NCBI RefSeq assembly: GCF_041583835.1 | Contig: NZ_JBFHFC010000008.1 | Span: 1 to 64,000, forward strand | Direction of reading: 5' to 3' | Length of the DNA stretch: 64,000 nt | Origin: Thiomicrorhabdus sp041583835 | Lineage (GTDB): Bacteria; Pseudomonadota; Gammaproteobacteria; Thiomicrospirales; Thiomicrospiraceae | Shown: piece by piece, positions 1-8,498 of the stretch | Layout: each line of letters starts with the position of its first letter | Position numbering within the stretch: the stretch's first letter is position 1 | Program-made: the position numbers and the translations under genes | Notes under the pieces: generated by a model | Told to the model about the DNA's origin: nothing | What the model saw: only the letters and a program-made list of their open reading frames with translations | Database searches by the model: none

Positions 1-546
1 GGTGGTGTTTGAGTTACAGATATAGTAATTGCCTTGGCCGCGGTCGGCTGCGGTCGGCGGAGTGTCGGTTAAGGTAAACCAAGGCGTGACATTCGCGCCT
101 TGGTTGCAGAAAAAGCTGGCCGAGCTACGCTTATCGCAGATTAAAGTGCTGTCAGTAGCATCGGCGTTAATCGCATAACGAAACGGGTTGCCCCATTCGT
201 CCCGAGTCTCTTCTTGCTGCATGCCTAAATCCAGGTAGGGTACCGTTCCGACACTGACCGTACATTGCCCGGAGCGGTCTTCGTGACCGTCATTATTCGC
301 ATCCGGACAAGGTAGGAATTTATGAACGCGCCCGTAACTGAGAAGTTCTTGCTTGATGTGGGTTAACGAACTTTTGGATTCCTTGATTTTTTGGACGTGG
401 CGCAGGCTGCCGGTATTGGTTAAAAAACCAATCAATACAAGCGCCATAATCAGGGTAACGATCGTAATTTCAACCAACGAAAAGCCGGACTCTCTACTTA
501 ACGACCCTGATTGGTTTGTTTGAACCGGTTGTTTTATGTTGCGCAT
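1..546 (-). CDS. prepilin-like protein, 3' end cut by window edge
   Basis: Open frame of 182 codons running off the left edge, so the C-terminus is missing. The N-terminus has a charged leader and a type IV prepilin cleavage/methylation motif, GFSLVE at residues 21-26 with Glu at mature position 5, followed by a hydrophobic helix. The head carries a CPD motif at about residues 80-82, then an Asp/Asn-rich stretch with DG and a downstream DEWGN, all shared with the neighbouring prepilins. The ATG shares one base with the upstream gene's TGA stop, so translational coupling is likely. This suggests a minor pseudopilin of a type IV pilus or type II secretion-like fibre in the inner membrane and periplasm; the specific system is not identifiable. 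Confidence 0.8.
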   Translation of the reverse strand, partial: MRNIKQPVQTNQSGSLSRESGFSLVEITIVTLIMALVLIGFLTNTGSLRHVQKIKESKSSLTHIKQELLSYGRVHKFLPCPDANNDGHEDRSGQCTVSVGTVPYLDLGMQQEETRDEWGNPFRYAINADATDSTLICDKRSSASFFCNQGANVTPWFTLTDTPPTAADRGQGNYYICNSNTT

Positions 547-2051
547 CAGTCTAATCCTTGCGTTTGAGCGATACCGTCAATGGGCTGAACGCTCGGAAAA
601 CTCGGTATCAACGGTGGTGTATCGTAAAGGATTAATTGAATATTGGTGAAATCGACCTGTTCGTCCGTACCGGTGGTAGCAACTGCAAATTCGATATTGG
701 CATCGCCGTTTTCATCCAGTTGGAAGACGACTTCGTGAGAGTCGTCCCAGTATTTTTCGGTTCGGTTGGCGACCCCTTCCGTTCCCCCGCGAGCCGGATC
801 GTAATAGCTGTAATAACCGTCTTGGTCATTTTGCAAAGCGTCGTAGGTCAGGGTTTCCAAGATTTCGCCGTTGCCGGAAATGAAGGCTTTGTCACTGGTT
901 AATCCCGGATCGCGTCTGGATGGTTGATCCCACGTGCCGTAGGCTTTGGTGTCCAGGCTCATTACCACGGTTTTCCCAGCATTTTCGGCACCAAAACTCA
1001 CAGTCTGGTCAAACACGGCTGTCTGAACATTATTGCTGTACGGGTTATTGTCCCCGATGTTACCGATGCTTTTGTCGGCACCGCCGCCCGTAATATTTTC
1101 CCCTGTTTTAAGTGTGTTGATGGTATTTGTATTGGTGACGTTAACGACTTCATAGGTGTCCATATCGTTGGAAAGCTTTAATTCGTAGGCACCGATTCCA
1201 AGAATCGAATCGTCGTAGTGCGGCGATTTTGAGTAATCGGAGACGACAAAGTCTTGGTCGCCATCTAGGTTTTCCGCTTCGTCGGCATCTAGGCCGCTAG
1301 TGGCTTGGCCGTTTTGATTTTTTGCGATCAGAACGACAACTTGTCCGTCGGCAATATCGTTTCCGGAACAGGCGGCGCTGGAACAAATTCTAAGATTGTT
1401 GCTGCCTAGCTGAGTATCGGTCGGCAATGTGGATGAGCCAAAGGCCGGGAGTGCGCTACCGGGGTAGACTCGATTTGGCGGAAGGCTCGGAATAGGATCG
1501 CGGTTGAAAAAGCATGACGTGTCTTCCGGGCAGCTCAGCATTGCATCCGCACTGGTGACGCCCTGATCGACGGCATAGACGATTAAATTCCCCCAGCTGT
1601 CTTCGACGGCAGCGCGGCTTAGCCACAGCGTTTCATAAGGAAAGGTACCGCTATCCGCTGTACAGTTACTGACCGGAATTTTAGGTATGGCAGGTTGTGC
1701 AGGCACCGCCGGAATGGCCGGAATGGTCGGACGGCTTTCGGTCCCCGGTACGGCCTGAATGGCAGGGGTTGCAGGAACCGCAGGAATGCGGCCTCTGACT
1801 ACGGTTCTTGACTCGAAGCCGTCTTGATTACTGTCGGGACAAGGCACGAATTTGTTCTTTTGCGTGAATTTGATGATCGCTTTTTTGACTACGGCCAATT
1901 TCCCTTGGCTTTCCTGCCATTTGGCATGATCGTGAAATTCCGAATAAGCGATGATCGAACCGGCGCTAATCACACCCACAACGGCCAAAACAATGGTCAG
2001 TTCCAGTAGCGAGAAGCCTTTTAAATAGGTATTTGAAGTATTCTTTTTCAT
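546..2051 (-). CDS. prepilin-like protein with Pro/Ala-rich repeat insertion
   Basis: 501 residues, with prepilin motif GFSLLE at 12-17 and a long hydrophobic helix after it. The head has CPD at 71-73 followed by an Asp-rich DG motif, then an insertion at about residues 83-129 made of PAIP/AVPA-type short repeats that the paralogous neighbours lack; homology resumes at the Cys of CTADSG and at a D-x-WGN motif. It is large for a pseudopilin, and the C-terminal half has no recognised domain. It lies 12 bp after the 257-residue prepilin gene and overlaps the next by one base, so it is part of a four-gene operon. Probable minor or adhesive pilin; exact function unknown. Confidence 0.8.
   Translation of the reverse strand: MKKNTSNTYLKGFSLLELTIVLAVVGVISAGSIIAYSEFHDHAKWQESQGKLAVVKKAIIKFTQKNKFVPCPDSNQDGFESRTVVRGRIPAVPATPAIQAVPGTESRPTIPAIPAVPAQPAIPKIPVSNCTADSGTFPYETLWLSRAAVEDSWGNLIVYAVDQGVTSADAMLSCPEDTSCFFNRDPIPSLPPNRVYPGSALPAFGSSTLPTDTQLGSNNLRICSSAACSGNDIADGQVVVLIAKNQNGQATSGLDADEAENLDGDQDFVVSDYSKSPHYDDSILGIGAYELKLSNDMDTYEVVNVTNTNTINTLKTGENITGGGADKSIGNIGDNNPYSNNVQTAVFDQTVSFGAENAGKTVVMSLDTKAYGTWDQPSRRDPGLTSDKAFISGNGEILETLTYDALQNDQDGYYSYYDPARGGTEGVANRTEKYWDDSHEVVFQLDENGDANIEFAVATTGTDEQVDFTNIQLILYDTPPLIPSFPSVQPIDGIAQTQGLD
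1665..1805 (-). repeat. coding tandem repeat, Pro/Ala/Ile/Val rich
   Basis: About 47 codons of imperfect short repeats encoding PAIP, AVPA and PAIQAVP variants inside the 501-residue prepilin. Both neighbouring paralogues pass directly from the Arg of their Asp-Gly motif to the next Cys, so the stretch is an insertion in this family member. It probably grew by slippage or unequal exchange. Confidence 0.75.
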
Positions 2052-2063
2052 GACGGCTTATCC

Positions 2064-2837
2064 TTAATGAAGGCCTCGTGGCGATTTCATCAGCGCATAT
2101 TTGCTTTCGTAACCGGTGATCCAAGCGAGGGAGTCATCTGCTTGATCGATAGACGACTGCCAAAAAAAGGCATCGTCATCGGCATTTTCTTTTTCGGCTT
2201 TGTCTAGCGTACTGAGATTTCCGGAGCTGATATCCCCCCAGGTTTGAGGGCTGTTTTTCCCAAAGCTGACGATCACTGCAATCGCCGCCTTTTCTAATAG
2301 ATTGTTATTGGAAGTACCTCCGTCACAGCTCGAAGTTTCGTTTTCGGAACAGATGGTTAAGTTGCCGGTTCCTCCGGTGGTGCCGGTTGGCGGCGTTGCG
2401 AAAGTGAATACGGGAGCTGAGTTGGAAGCAAAGTAGCTGGCCGAAAAACCAGTGTTGCTGATGTTTGCGGTAGTGGTCTCCGTATTGACCTTGTAAAACA
2501 AGCTTTCATTCCATGCATCCTGTTGGGAAATCCCCAGCATCAAGTGCGGCAGTTTTCCCGAATCGTTGGAGCATTGATCGCCGGTACGGTTTTCCCAACC
2601 GTCGTTGTCCGTATCCGGGCACGGTAAATAGCCGTTGGTCTGTAAAAAGCCGATCAACAGTGTTTTGGCGACTTTGACGTGGGAGATGTTTTCGCGCAGG
2701 TTCTGGTAGTCACTGGAGATCATGTTGGTTTTGACTAATGTGGTCGTTAAGAAGCCGAGAATAACCACGGCAATAATCACCTCTAACAGTGAAAAACCGG
2801 ACTCTTTTTGCTTGGCTGTGTGACTTAAATGTTTCAT
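2064..2837 (-). CDS. prepilin-like protein
   Basis: 257 residues. Prepilin signal GFSLLE at 14-19 with Glu5 of the mature form, then a hydrophobic helix to about residue 35. CPD at 73-75 is followed by an Asp-rich DNDG stretch, an Arg, a Cys and a D-x-W motif, the same order as in the two downstream prepilins. A C-x5-C segment (about 165-171) may form a disulfide. The gene sits 12 bp after the 324-residue gene and 12 bp before the 501-residue one. Likely a minor pseudopilin assembled in the inner membrane; substrate or fibre type unknown. Confidence 0.8.
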   Translation of the reverse strand: MKHLSHTAKQKESGFSLLEVIIAVVILGFLTTTLVKTNMISSDYQNLRENISHVKVAKTLLIGFLQTNGYLPCPDTDNDGWENRTGDQCSNDSGKLPHLMLGISQQDAWNESLFYKVNTETTTANISNTGFSASYFASNSAPVFTFATPPTGTTGGTGNLTICSENETSSCDGGTSNNNLLEKAAIAVIVSFGKNSPQTWGDISSGNLSTLDKAEKENADDDAFFWQSSIDQADDSLAWITGYESKYALMKSPRGLH

Positions 2838-2849
2838 AACTGTCTCAAT

Positions 2850-3824
2850 TTAAGGGCAGACAATTGAACGCCAGTTCTGTCCGGCAAGATTGTCATAAGC
2901 GGTTCCGTCGCAAGTAAATACCGGTCTGCTTACCGGGTTAGTGTAAGAACACTCATTGAACCAGTTTTCAGTACCGTCAGTTACCAGACTGCACAAATCC
3001 GGTGTACCGTCTTGAGGTACAAGATCCTGGCTGATGCGTGACAAAATGGCCGCTTCCCACTCGGCACGTGTAATCGTAATCACATAGTCGTTAAAAACGT
3101 CGTTATTTGCTCCCACGGATTGGAAGTCAATGTTGTAACCGTTGGTGACGGTGGGTTGCTCAAGATAGTCGCTCACATTGTTACTGCTACGCGATTGCCC
3201 GCTGAGTGCGGGTCCGGCGTAAAACAGCGCCATGACGATATCGTCTTTGCCGTCAACCAGAAATGGTGGGACATCATGGTTACCTTGATCTTTTACTTGG
3301 GCGTCTAAGTTGGTGTTGACCGGAGCGAGGCGTTTGGCCGTCGTGAATTGATAGAAGCCGTGGTCGTTCACCAATCGAGCGTCCACCGCCATCCAATAAA
3401 GAGACGAATCCACCTCGGAATCGATAAAAGAGAAGAAATGATTGGGTATCTCTTCAGGCACCCGGCCAAGTACGAAAAGTTGGTTAACGCCGGAAGTGAA
3501 GCCGCATGGCGTATTGGAAACACCGTCGCCATCGGTATCCGGGCACGGAAAATAACCGACACCGGGAATGATGCTTTCATCTGCATAGATTTCCGGGTGA
3601 AGTACGGCATAGGCCAGCATGCGGTTTTTTATGGATTGCAGTTCCAATAGGTTGCGGTCATCGCTCTCAATTTTCATTGAGTTGGTTCGAATCTCTCCAT
3701 AGGTGCCAAACCATACAGCCGCACCCACCGTTAGCATCATAAGGATCATGAGTATCATAAACCCTTCCTGCTTAGAGGCTTTAAGTGGTTTATTGCCGTG
3801 AGAGAGGTTCATTGTGGGTACCAT
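2850..3824 (-). CDS. PilX/GspK-like minor pseudopilin
   Basis: 324 residues and the first gene of the four-gene cluster. After a leader with several Lys residues it has EGFMILMILMM, a prepilin-like site without Glu at mature position 5. That loss is typical of the GspK/PilX class, which caps a pseudopilus tip, and is known from those families. The head has CPD at about 93-95 followed by TDGDG and a nearby Cys, the same signature as the three following prepilins. Two ATGs 12 bases apart are possible starts (3824 or 3812); neither has a strong ribosome binding site. The tip-subunit role is inferred from order and the missing Glu. Confidence 0.7.
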   Translation of the reverse strand: MVPTMNLSHGNKPLKASKQEGFMILMILMMLTVGAAVWFGTYGEIRTNSMKIESDDRNLLELQSIKNRMLAYAVLHPEIYADESIIPGVGYFPCPDTDGDGVSNTPCGFTSGVNQLFVLGRVPEEIPNHFFSFIDSEVDSSLYWMAVDARLVNDHGFYQFTTAKRLAPVNTNLDAQVKDQGNHDVPPFLVDGKDDIVMALFYAGPALSGQSRSSNNVSDYLEQPTVTNGYNIDFQSVGANNDVFNDYVITITRAEWEAAILSRISQDLVPQDGTPDLCSLVTDGTENWFNECSYTNPVSRPVFTCDGTAYDNLAGQNWRSIVCP

Positions 3825-3867
3825 ACGTGTGTTTAATCGTAACGATTTAACATATCCATTGGAAGTA

Positions 3868-3904
3868 TGTGAGTATTATAGCGCATTGTTTTTAAAAATA
3901 AATT
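3868..3904 (-). promoter_or_regulatory. putative promoter of the prepilin operon
   Basis: Minus-strand -10 hexamer TATAAT (3880 to 3875), about 50 bases upstream of the first prepilin start. The -35 region is AT-rich without a good TTGACA match. The rest of the 3825-4044 gap shows no gene. Confidence 0.45.
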
Positions 3905-4044
3905 TTAATCAATGTAGTCTGTGAGGTTTTAAAAAAAGGTTCACAAATGAAAGGGCTTGGAGCACGGGCTCAGATGAAACAAGATGTTGAGTTGACCATG
4001 ATTGGGTATAGCAAAATGTGGGGGAGAGGGGGAAGGTTAAAATG

Positions 4045-4086
4045 AAAAAAGGCCTGTCCGAATTGGATTCGAGACAGGCCTTTTTG
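4045..4086 (-). terminator. Rho-independent terminator of the DEAD-box helicase gene
   Basis: Perfect inverted repeat AAAAAGGCCTGTC / GACAGGCCTTTTT with a central loop, 20 bases after the helicase stop. A-run and T-run flank the stem, so it could work in both directions. Confidence 0.85.
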
Positions 4087-4105
4087 AGTGCTTTTTAAAA
4101 CAAAA

Positions 4106-5854
4106 TTACTGAGCTAAACGACGCGGCTTACCTTTGTCTTTCGTGCTGGTCTTTTTGCGAGTCAAGCGCTTGCGAGGAGCCGCTTCACCAATGGTTTTAA
4201 CCTTTGAGATGTTTAGCTGCTGACCGCATACCCAAGCTTTTTTCAAATCCATGAAAGCTTCTTTAGGCATGTCGGAAGGCAGATCTACCGTGCTATAGGT
4301 ATCGTCAATGTTCAACTGACGAATAAATTCGCTGTCCAAGCCGGCTTCGTTAGCGATGCAGCCGACGATGTTGCCCGGTCTTACACCGTGGGTGCGACCG
4401 ACTTCCAAACGGTAGCGAGTCATGCCTTCATCCGGTGTTGCACTGCGTTCACGACGTTGACGAGGCTCACCACGCGGTTCGCGGCGTTGACGTGGTTCGT
4501 CATCGCGGAAAGATTCGCGACGTGGTTCGCGCTGTGCTTTTTCATCCAAGAAGAACGGCACGTCACCTTGAAGCAGTTGCGCCAAACCTGCGGCAATCTC
4601 GATGGCCGGAATGTTTTGCTCGGATTCAACCTGTTCGATCAATTCCTGATAGAACTGGATGTTTTCCTGTTGAGCGGCATCAATGATACGTTGCTTGAAA
4701 CGTGCGACACGGTTTTCGTTGATGTCTTGAGTCGAAGGCAGCTCCATCATCGGAATTTGTTTTTTGGTCGAATGTTCGATAGAACGCAGTAAACGACGTT
4801 CGCGCGGCGCTACAAACAGGATTGCAGTCCCTGAGCGTCCGGCACGACCGGTACGGCCGATACGGTGAACGTAGGATTCATTGTCGTGCGGAATGTCATA
4901 GTTGATGACATGGCTGATGCGCGGAACGTCCAAGCCACGTGCGACGACGTCGGTGGCGACTAAGATATCCAGTTTACCGTTTTTCAATTGATCGACAATG
5001 CGTTCACGCTGGTTCTGGGCGATGTCGCCGTTCAACGCGGCCGCCGCATAACCACGGGCTTCAAGTTTTTCGGCAAGTTCAACCGTTGCCGTCTTGGTAC
5101 GTACGAAGATAATGACCGCATCGGTTTCTTCATGTTCCAAAATACGTGTCAAAGCATCCAGTTTGTGTGTGCCGCTGACCAACCAGTATTTCTGGTCGAT
5201 CGTCGTCGCAGTCGAACTTTTTTGCTTGATGATGACTTCGGTCGGGTTCTGTAAATGTTTGTTGGCGATACGGTGAACTTCTTTCGGCATGGTTGCAGAA
5301 AATAGTGCGATCTGACGCTCTTTAGGCGTGTGTTCAAGTACCCATTCGACGTCGTCGATGAATCCCATGCGCAACATTTCATCCGCTTCGTCTAAAACTA
5401 GGGTGGTTAAACCGTCTAGTTGCAACGTGCCTTTACGGATATGGTCCATCACTCGGCCAGGCGTTCCGACGACGACATGTACGCCGCGCTTAAGGGCACG
5501 AATCTGTGTGCCGTAATCCGATCCACCGTAAATCGGTAGAACGTGGAAACCTTTCATGTGGTGAGCGAAGCTTTGGAACGCTTCGGCAACCTGAATGGCT
5601 AGTTCGCGCGTCGGCGCTAAAACCAATACTTGAGGTTTGGTTTTTTTGATGTCGATTTTGCTTAAGATCGGTAATGCAAACGCGGCGGTTTTACCTGTAC
5701 CGGTTTGCGCCATCCCTAAAATATCGCCGCCTGCCAACAGAGTTGGTATCGCTTGCGCCTGAATCGGGGAAGGGGTTTCATAGCCGATCTCTGAAATTGC
5801 TTTCAGTACATCTTCGCTAAGTTCAAGTTGGTCAAATCTAATTTCGGTGGTCAT
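4106..5854 (-). CDS. deaD: ATP-dependent DEAD-box RNA helicase, DeaD/CsdA type
   Basis: 582 residues from the chosen ATG, which has an AAGGA site 8 bases upstream; an in-frame ATG at 5920 lacks one. All helicase motifs are visible: Q motif near 30, AQTGTGKT (49-56), PTRELA, TPGR, DEAD (155-158), SAT (186-188), ARGLD and HRIGRTGRAGR (330-340). A basic Arg/Glu-rich linker (about 440-470) leads to a DbpA-type RNA-binding domain at about 478-555. The family unwinds structured RNA in ribosome assembly and cold adaptation. The gene is monocistronic between its own promoter and terminator, with an unusually long leader. Confidence 0.95.
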   Translation of the reverse strand: MTTEIRFDQLELSEDVLKAISEIGYETPSPIQAQAIPTLLAGGDILGMAQTGTGKTAAFALPILSKIDIKKTKPQVLVLAPTRELAIQVAEAFQSFAHHMKGFHVLPIYGGSDYGTQIRALKRGVHVVVGTPGRVMDHIRKGTLQLDGLTTLVLDEADEMLRMGFIDDVEWVLEHTPKERQIALFSATMPKEVHRIANKHLQNPTEVIIKQKSSTATTIDQKYWLVSGTHKLDALTRILEHEETDAVIIFVRTKTATVELAEKLEARGYAAAALNGDIAQNQRERIVDQLKNGKLDILVATDVVARGLDVPRISHVINYDIPHDNESYVHRIGRTGRAGRSGTAILFVAPRERRLLRSIEHSTKKQIPMMELPSTQDINENRVARFKQRIIDAAQQENIQFYQELIEQVESEQNIPAIEIAAGLAQLLQGDVPFFLDEKAQREPRRESFRDDEPRQRREPRGEPRQRRERSATPDEGMTRYRLEVGRTHGVRPGNIVGCIANEAGLDSEFIRQLNIDDTYSTVDLPSDMPKEAFMDLKKAWVCGQQLNISKVKTIGEAAPRKRLTRKKTSTKDKGKPRRLAQ

Positions 5855-6173
5855 CCAGTAATCCTTTGTCGCTCTGTGAGCGGTCGATTTGCCCTGGAAT
5901 AAAGGAAGACATGAGTTCAATTTGGATTTGAATCAGGTAATCGTAACGAGTGACGCGCGCTACTCCATCTCAACTTTCAAAAAAAGGATGGTTGCGTCTG
6001 TTTGTTATTCTGGGGCAAAAATTCTTTTAATTGAGCACTTTTGCAGCAGAACAGTCGGGTCAACTTCGGGTTGTATCGTTGAAGTTGAAAAGCATAAATA
6101 TGCGGGCAAGTGGCTCAGTGATGTCCGTTTGTTTCTCTTTTGGCGATTTTTTCAGCCGATGAAATCAAACGAA
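5855..6173 (-). promoter_or_regulatory. long 5' leader of the DEAD-box helicase mRNA
   Basis: About 320 nt of untranslated leader is predicted between the promoter's start point (near 6173) and the ATG. No convincing gene on either strand; a 102-codon plus-strand frame here looks like chance. Cold-inducible csdA/deaD mRNAs of other gammaproteobacteria have long regulatory leaders, so a similar role is inferred. Confidence 0.5.
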
Positions 6174-6179
6174 GCGCGG

Positions 6180-6208
6180 ATTATACTAAATTATTAATAC
6201 TATTGCAA
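6180..6208 (-). promoter_or_regulatory. sigma-70 promoter of the DEAD-box helicase gene
   Basis: Minus-strand -35 TTGCAA (6208-6203) and -10 TATAAT (6185-6180) with a 17-base spacer, a near-consensus housekeeping promoter. It sits directly after the upstream GGDEF/EAL gene's stop, so helicase transcription is independent. Confidence 0.7.
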
Positions 6209-6250
6209 AAATAACTTATGGGGTTTGGTTTTTAGGTTTTGTTTTTGCCG

Positions 6251-8389
6251 TTAAGCCGGTTTGTCGGAAGCCAGAAAGGTTGTTTCAAATTCGACGGCCG
6301 GGATCGGTTTGCTGTAAATGTAACCTTGAATCAACAGATCCTTGGATTGTTCTCTGAGAAAGGCGGCTTGCTCTTCGGTTTCAACTCCTTCGGCAACTAC
6401 CGAAAGGTTTTTGGTTTCCGCCAGTTTCAGAATCGAATCGACAATGGCAATGTCTTCCGGGTTCTCGGGAATATGGCGGATGAAGCTTTGATCGATCTTT
6501 AATTCGTGAAGAGGCAAGCGCTGTAAATAACTTAATGACGAGTAACCGGTTCCGAAATCGTCGATCGAGATATGGAATCCGAGACTGACCAAATGTTGAA
6601 TCTTCTGCAGTGCCAAATTGGTGTTGCGGATCAGCACGCCTTCGGTCAGTTCCAGTGTGATGTCTTTTGGATTGACTTGGGTGAATTTAATCAGCCCGAT
6701 TACCAGTTCGACAAAACTCTGTTCGTGGAATTGAATGGGGCTGATGTTAATCGAGACCCGTATTTTCGGGTAGGCCTCATTCCAGGCTTTCGCTTGTAAG
6801 AACGCCTTATGCATGACCCATAATCCGATTTTGATAATCTGTCGACCTTCCTCGGCAACCGGAATGAATTCGCACGGCGGAACGAAGCCCAGCGTTGGAT
6901 GGAACCATCTTAATAGCGTTTCTGCGGCGACGGCACGGCCGTTCGAATCGATCTGTGCCTGGAAGTAGAGTTGGAATTCGTCGTCCAACTCGGAATGGTT
7001 CAAGGCTTGCAGCATTTCCAGACGCTGTTTGGCCACTTCACATAGCTTGTCTTCAAATATGTAGACTTGGTTGCCGCCGAGGTTTTTAGCTTCGTGCATC
7101 GCCAGATTGGCGTAACCGATTAATTGGTCGGTCTGGCCGCATTCTAGGTGGTGCGGGAACATATAGACACCAACACTGGCCGAGCAATGTAGCGAGCGGT
7201 TTTTGATGGTGTAGCGGTCATCCAGTTCTTCTTGAACTCTGTTGGCAAGTTCCAGTACGCCCTCATAGGCAATTTGCGGATCTTGACTGAGTTCTTTGAC
7301 CAAAATCGCGTATTCGTCGCCGTCAAGACGTGCGACTAGATTGTTTTCTCCAGCCAGTTTTGCCAGTTTTTGAGCGACCATAATCAAGAGCTGGTCGCCG
7401 ATGGTGTGCCCCAGCGTGTCGTTAAGGATTTTGAAACCGTCCAAATCGAGTTGAATCAGAGCGGAATAACTTTCGGTTTCCGGAGCGTTCTGGATGGTGG
7501 ATTCGATGTGGTTGTGCAATAAAGTGCGATTCGCCAGTCCCGTCAGTTTGTCGTAATAGGCGAGACGTTCGATTTCGGTTCGGGCTTCGTGAATATCGGT
7601 AATGTCTTGTAATACCCCGATGAAATGTTCGATATTACGATTTTCGTCAGTCAGCATCGAAAGGCTGAGTACGGCATAAAATTGCGCGTCGGATGAAGCG
7701 GTGATTTTGACTTCGCCGCTCCAGGAACCTTCGGTTAGCAGCGATTCCATTACGCTTCCGAACGGAACGCTCAACGTGACCTGCTTAGTCAGCCAATCGA
7801 GATAGGTCATCGTTTTCAGTGTGTCCGGTTTGAGTCCGGTGTAGGCGGAAAAAGCATAGTTCGGTTGAGTGATATAACCGTGCGAATTGGTAATGAACTG
7901 CCCTGCGTAGCTGGCTTCCATTAATCGCATCTGAGCTTCGGCTTGAACTTGCAGTGTCAGGTCTTTGATGTGCAGCAGTATGCCGTCGAGGGTATGTTGG
8001 CGGTTAACGATCGGGTAGGCTTTCAGCTGGACCGGGATCAGCGCATTGTCGTTGTCGTCTTTATGCTGTGGTTTTAACCAGACCATCTGTTCGCAAATTG
8101 ATTCACTTAGGTTGTGAATGCAGTTTTCAATCCAGTGTTTTAAATCAAAGCGTACGTTATTACGTTTTTTGGTATAGAGCTTGAGACTTGTGAACAAGGA
8201 TTCCGATTCGTTTTCGTCGCAGATAAGGTTCTGAATTTTGTTGTTGACGAGTTTTGGAGTGAGCTCGGTTGAGAAGAGAATCAAGCCTTCTTGAAAAGAG
8301 TCTGCAATTTGCTGTCTTTGAAAACTATGCGCCTGATTGAGTTCGGCGATGAGTTTTGTGATTTCAGTACTGTGCTTGGGGGCTTTCAT
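6251..8389 (-). CDS. PAS-GGDEF-EAL protein with degenerate GGDEF, likely c-di-GMP phosphodiesterase
   Basis: 712 residues. A PAS-like sensor lies at about 155-270, a GGDEF domain at 275-440 and an EAL domain at 455-705. The cyclase signature is DGDEY (356-360) instead of GGDEF and there is no RxxD inhibitory site before it, so diguanylate cyclase activity is probably lost. The EAL domain keeps the expected residues: ETL (490-492), the Asn of SINISP, ELTE, DDFGTG (610-615), LKID, EGVE (667-670) and QGY. No membrane segment is seen, so it is probably cytoplasmic. It is a paralogue of the next gene upstream, 109 bp away. Net activity as a phosphodiesterase is inferred. Confidence 0.9.
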   Translation of the reverse strand: MKAPKHSTEITKLIAELNQAHSFQRQQIADSFQEGLILFSTELTPKLVNNKIQNLICDENESESLFTSLKLYTKKRNNVRFDLKHWIENCIHNLSESICEQMVWLKPQHKDDNDNALIPVQLKAYPIVNRQHTLDGILLHIKDLTLQVQAEAQMRLMEASYAGQFITNSHGYITQPNYAFSAYTGLKPDTLKTMTYLDWLTKQVTLSVPFGSVMESLLTEGSWSGEVKITASSDAQFYAVLSLSMLTDENRNIEHFIGVLQDITDIHEARTEIERLAYYDKLTGLANRTLLHNHIESTIQNAPETESYSALIQLDLDGFKILNDTLGHTIGDQLLIMVAQKLAKLAGENNLVARLDGDEYAILVKELSQDPQIAYEGVLELANRVQEELDDRYTIKNRSLHCSASVGVYMFPHHLECGQTDQLIGYANLAMHEAKNLGGNQVYIFEDKLCEVAKQRLEMLQALNHSELDDEFQLYFQAQIDSNGRAVAAETLLRWFHPTLGFVPPCEFIPVAEEGRQIIKIGLWVMHKAFLQAKAWNEAYPKIRVSINISPIQFHEQSFVELVIGLIKFTQVNPKDITLELTEGVLIRNTNLALQKIQHLVSLGFHISIDDFGTGYSSLSYLQRLPLHELKIDQSFIRHIPENPEDIAIVDSILKLAETKNLSVVAEGVETEEQAAFLREQSKDLLIQGYIYSKPIPAVEFETTFLASDKPA

Positions 8390-8498
8390 AGAGCTCGATG
8401 GCTTTTGGTTAAGTTATTTATAAACAAATAATTAGTACCATAATACACTAACTTTTTGTGTGTGTATTAATGAAAAATTAAATAAAAAAATAATTTTT

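Noticed and set aside
5889..6197. 102-codon plus-strand frame in the helicase leader
   Set aside because: Unusual composition, no ribosome site, and it lies antisense to the leader and promoter of the helicase gene.
8460..8498. AT-only hairpin between the two GGDEF-EAL genes
   Set aside because: Stem is only A/T and too weak to be called a terminator.
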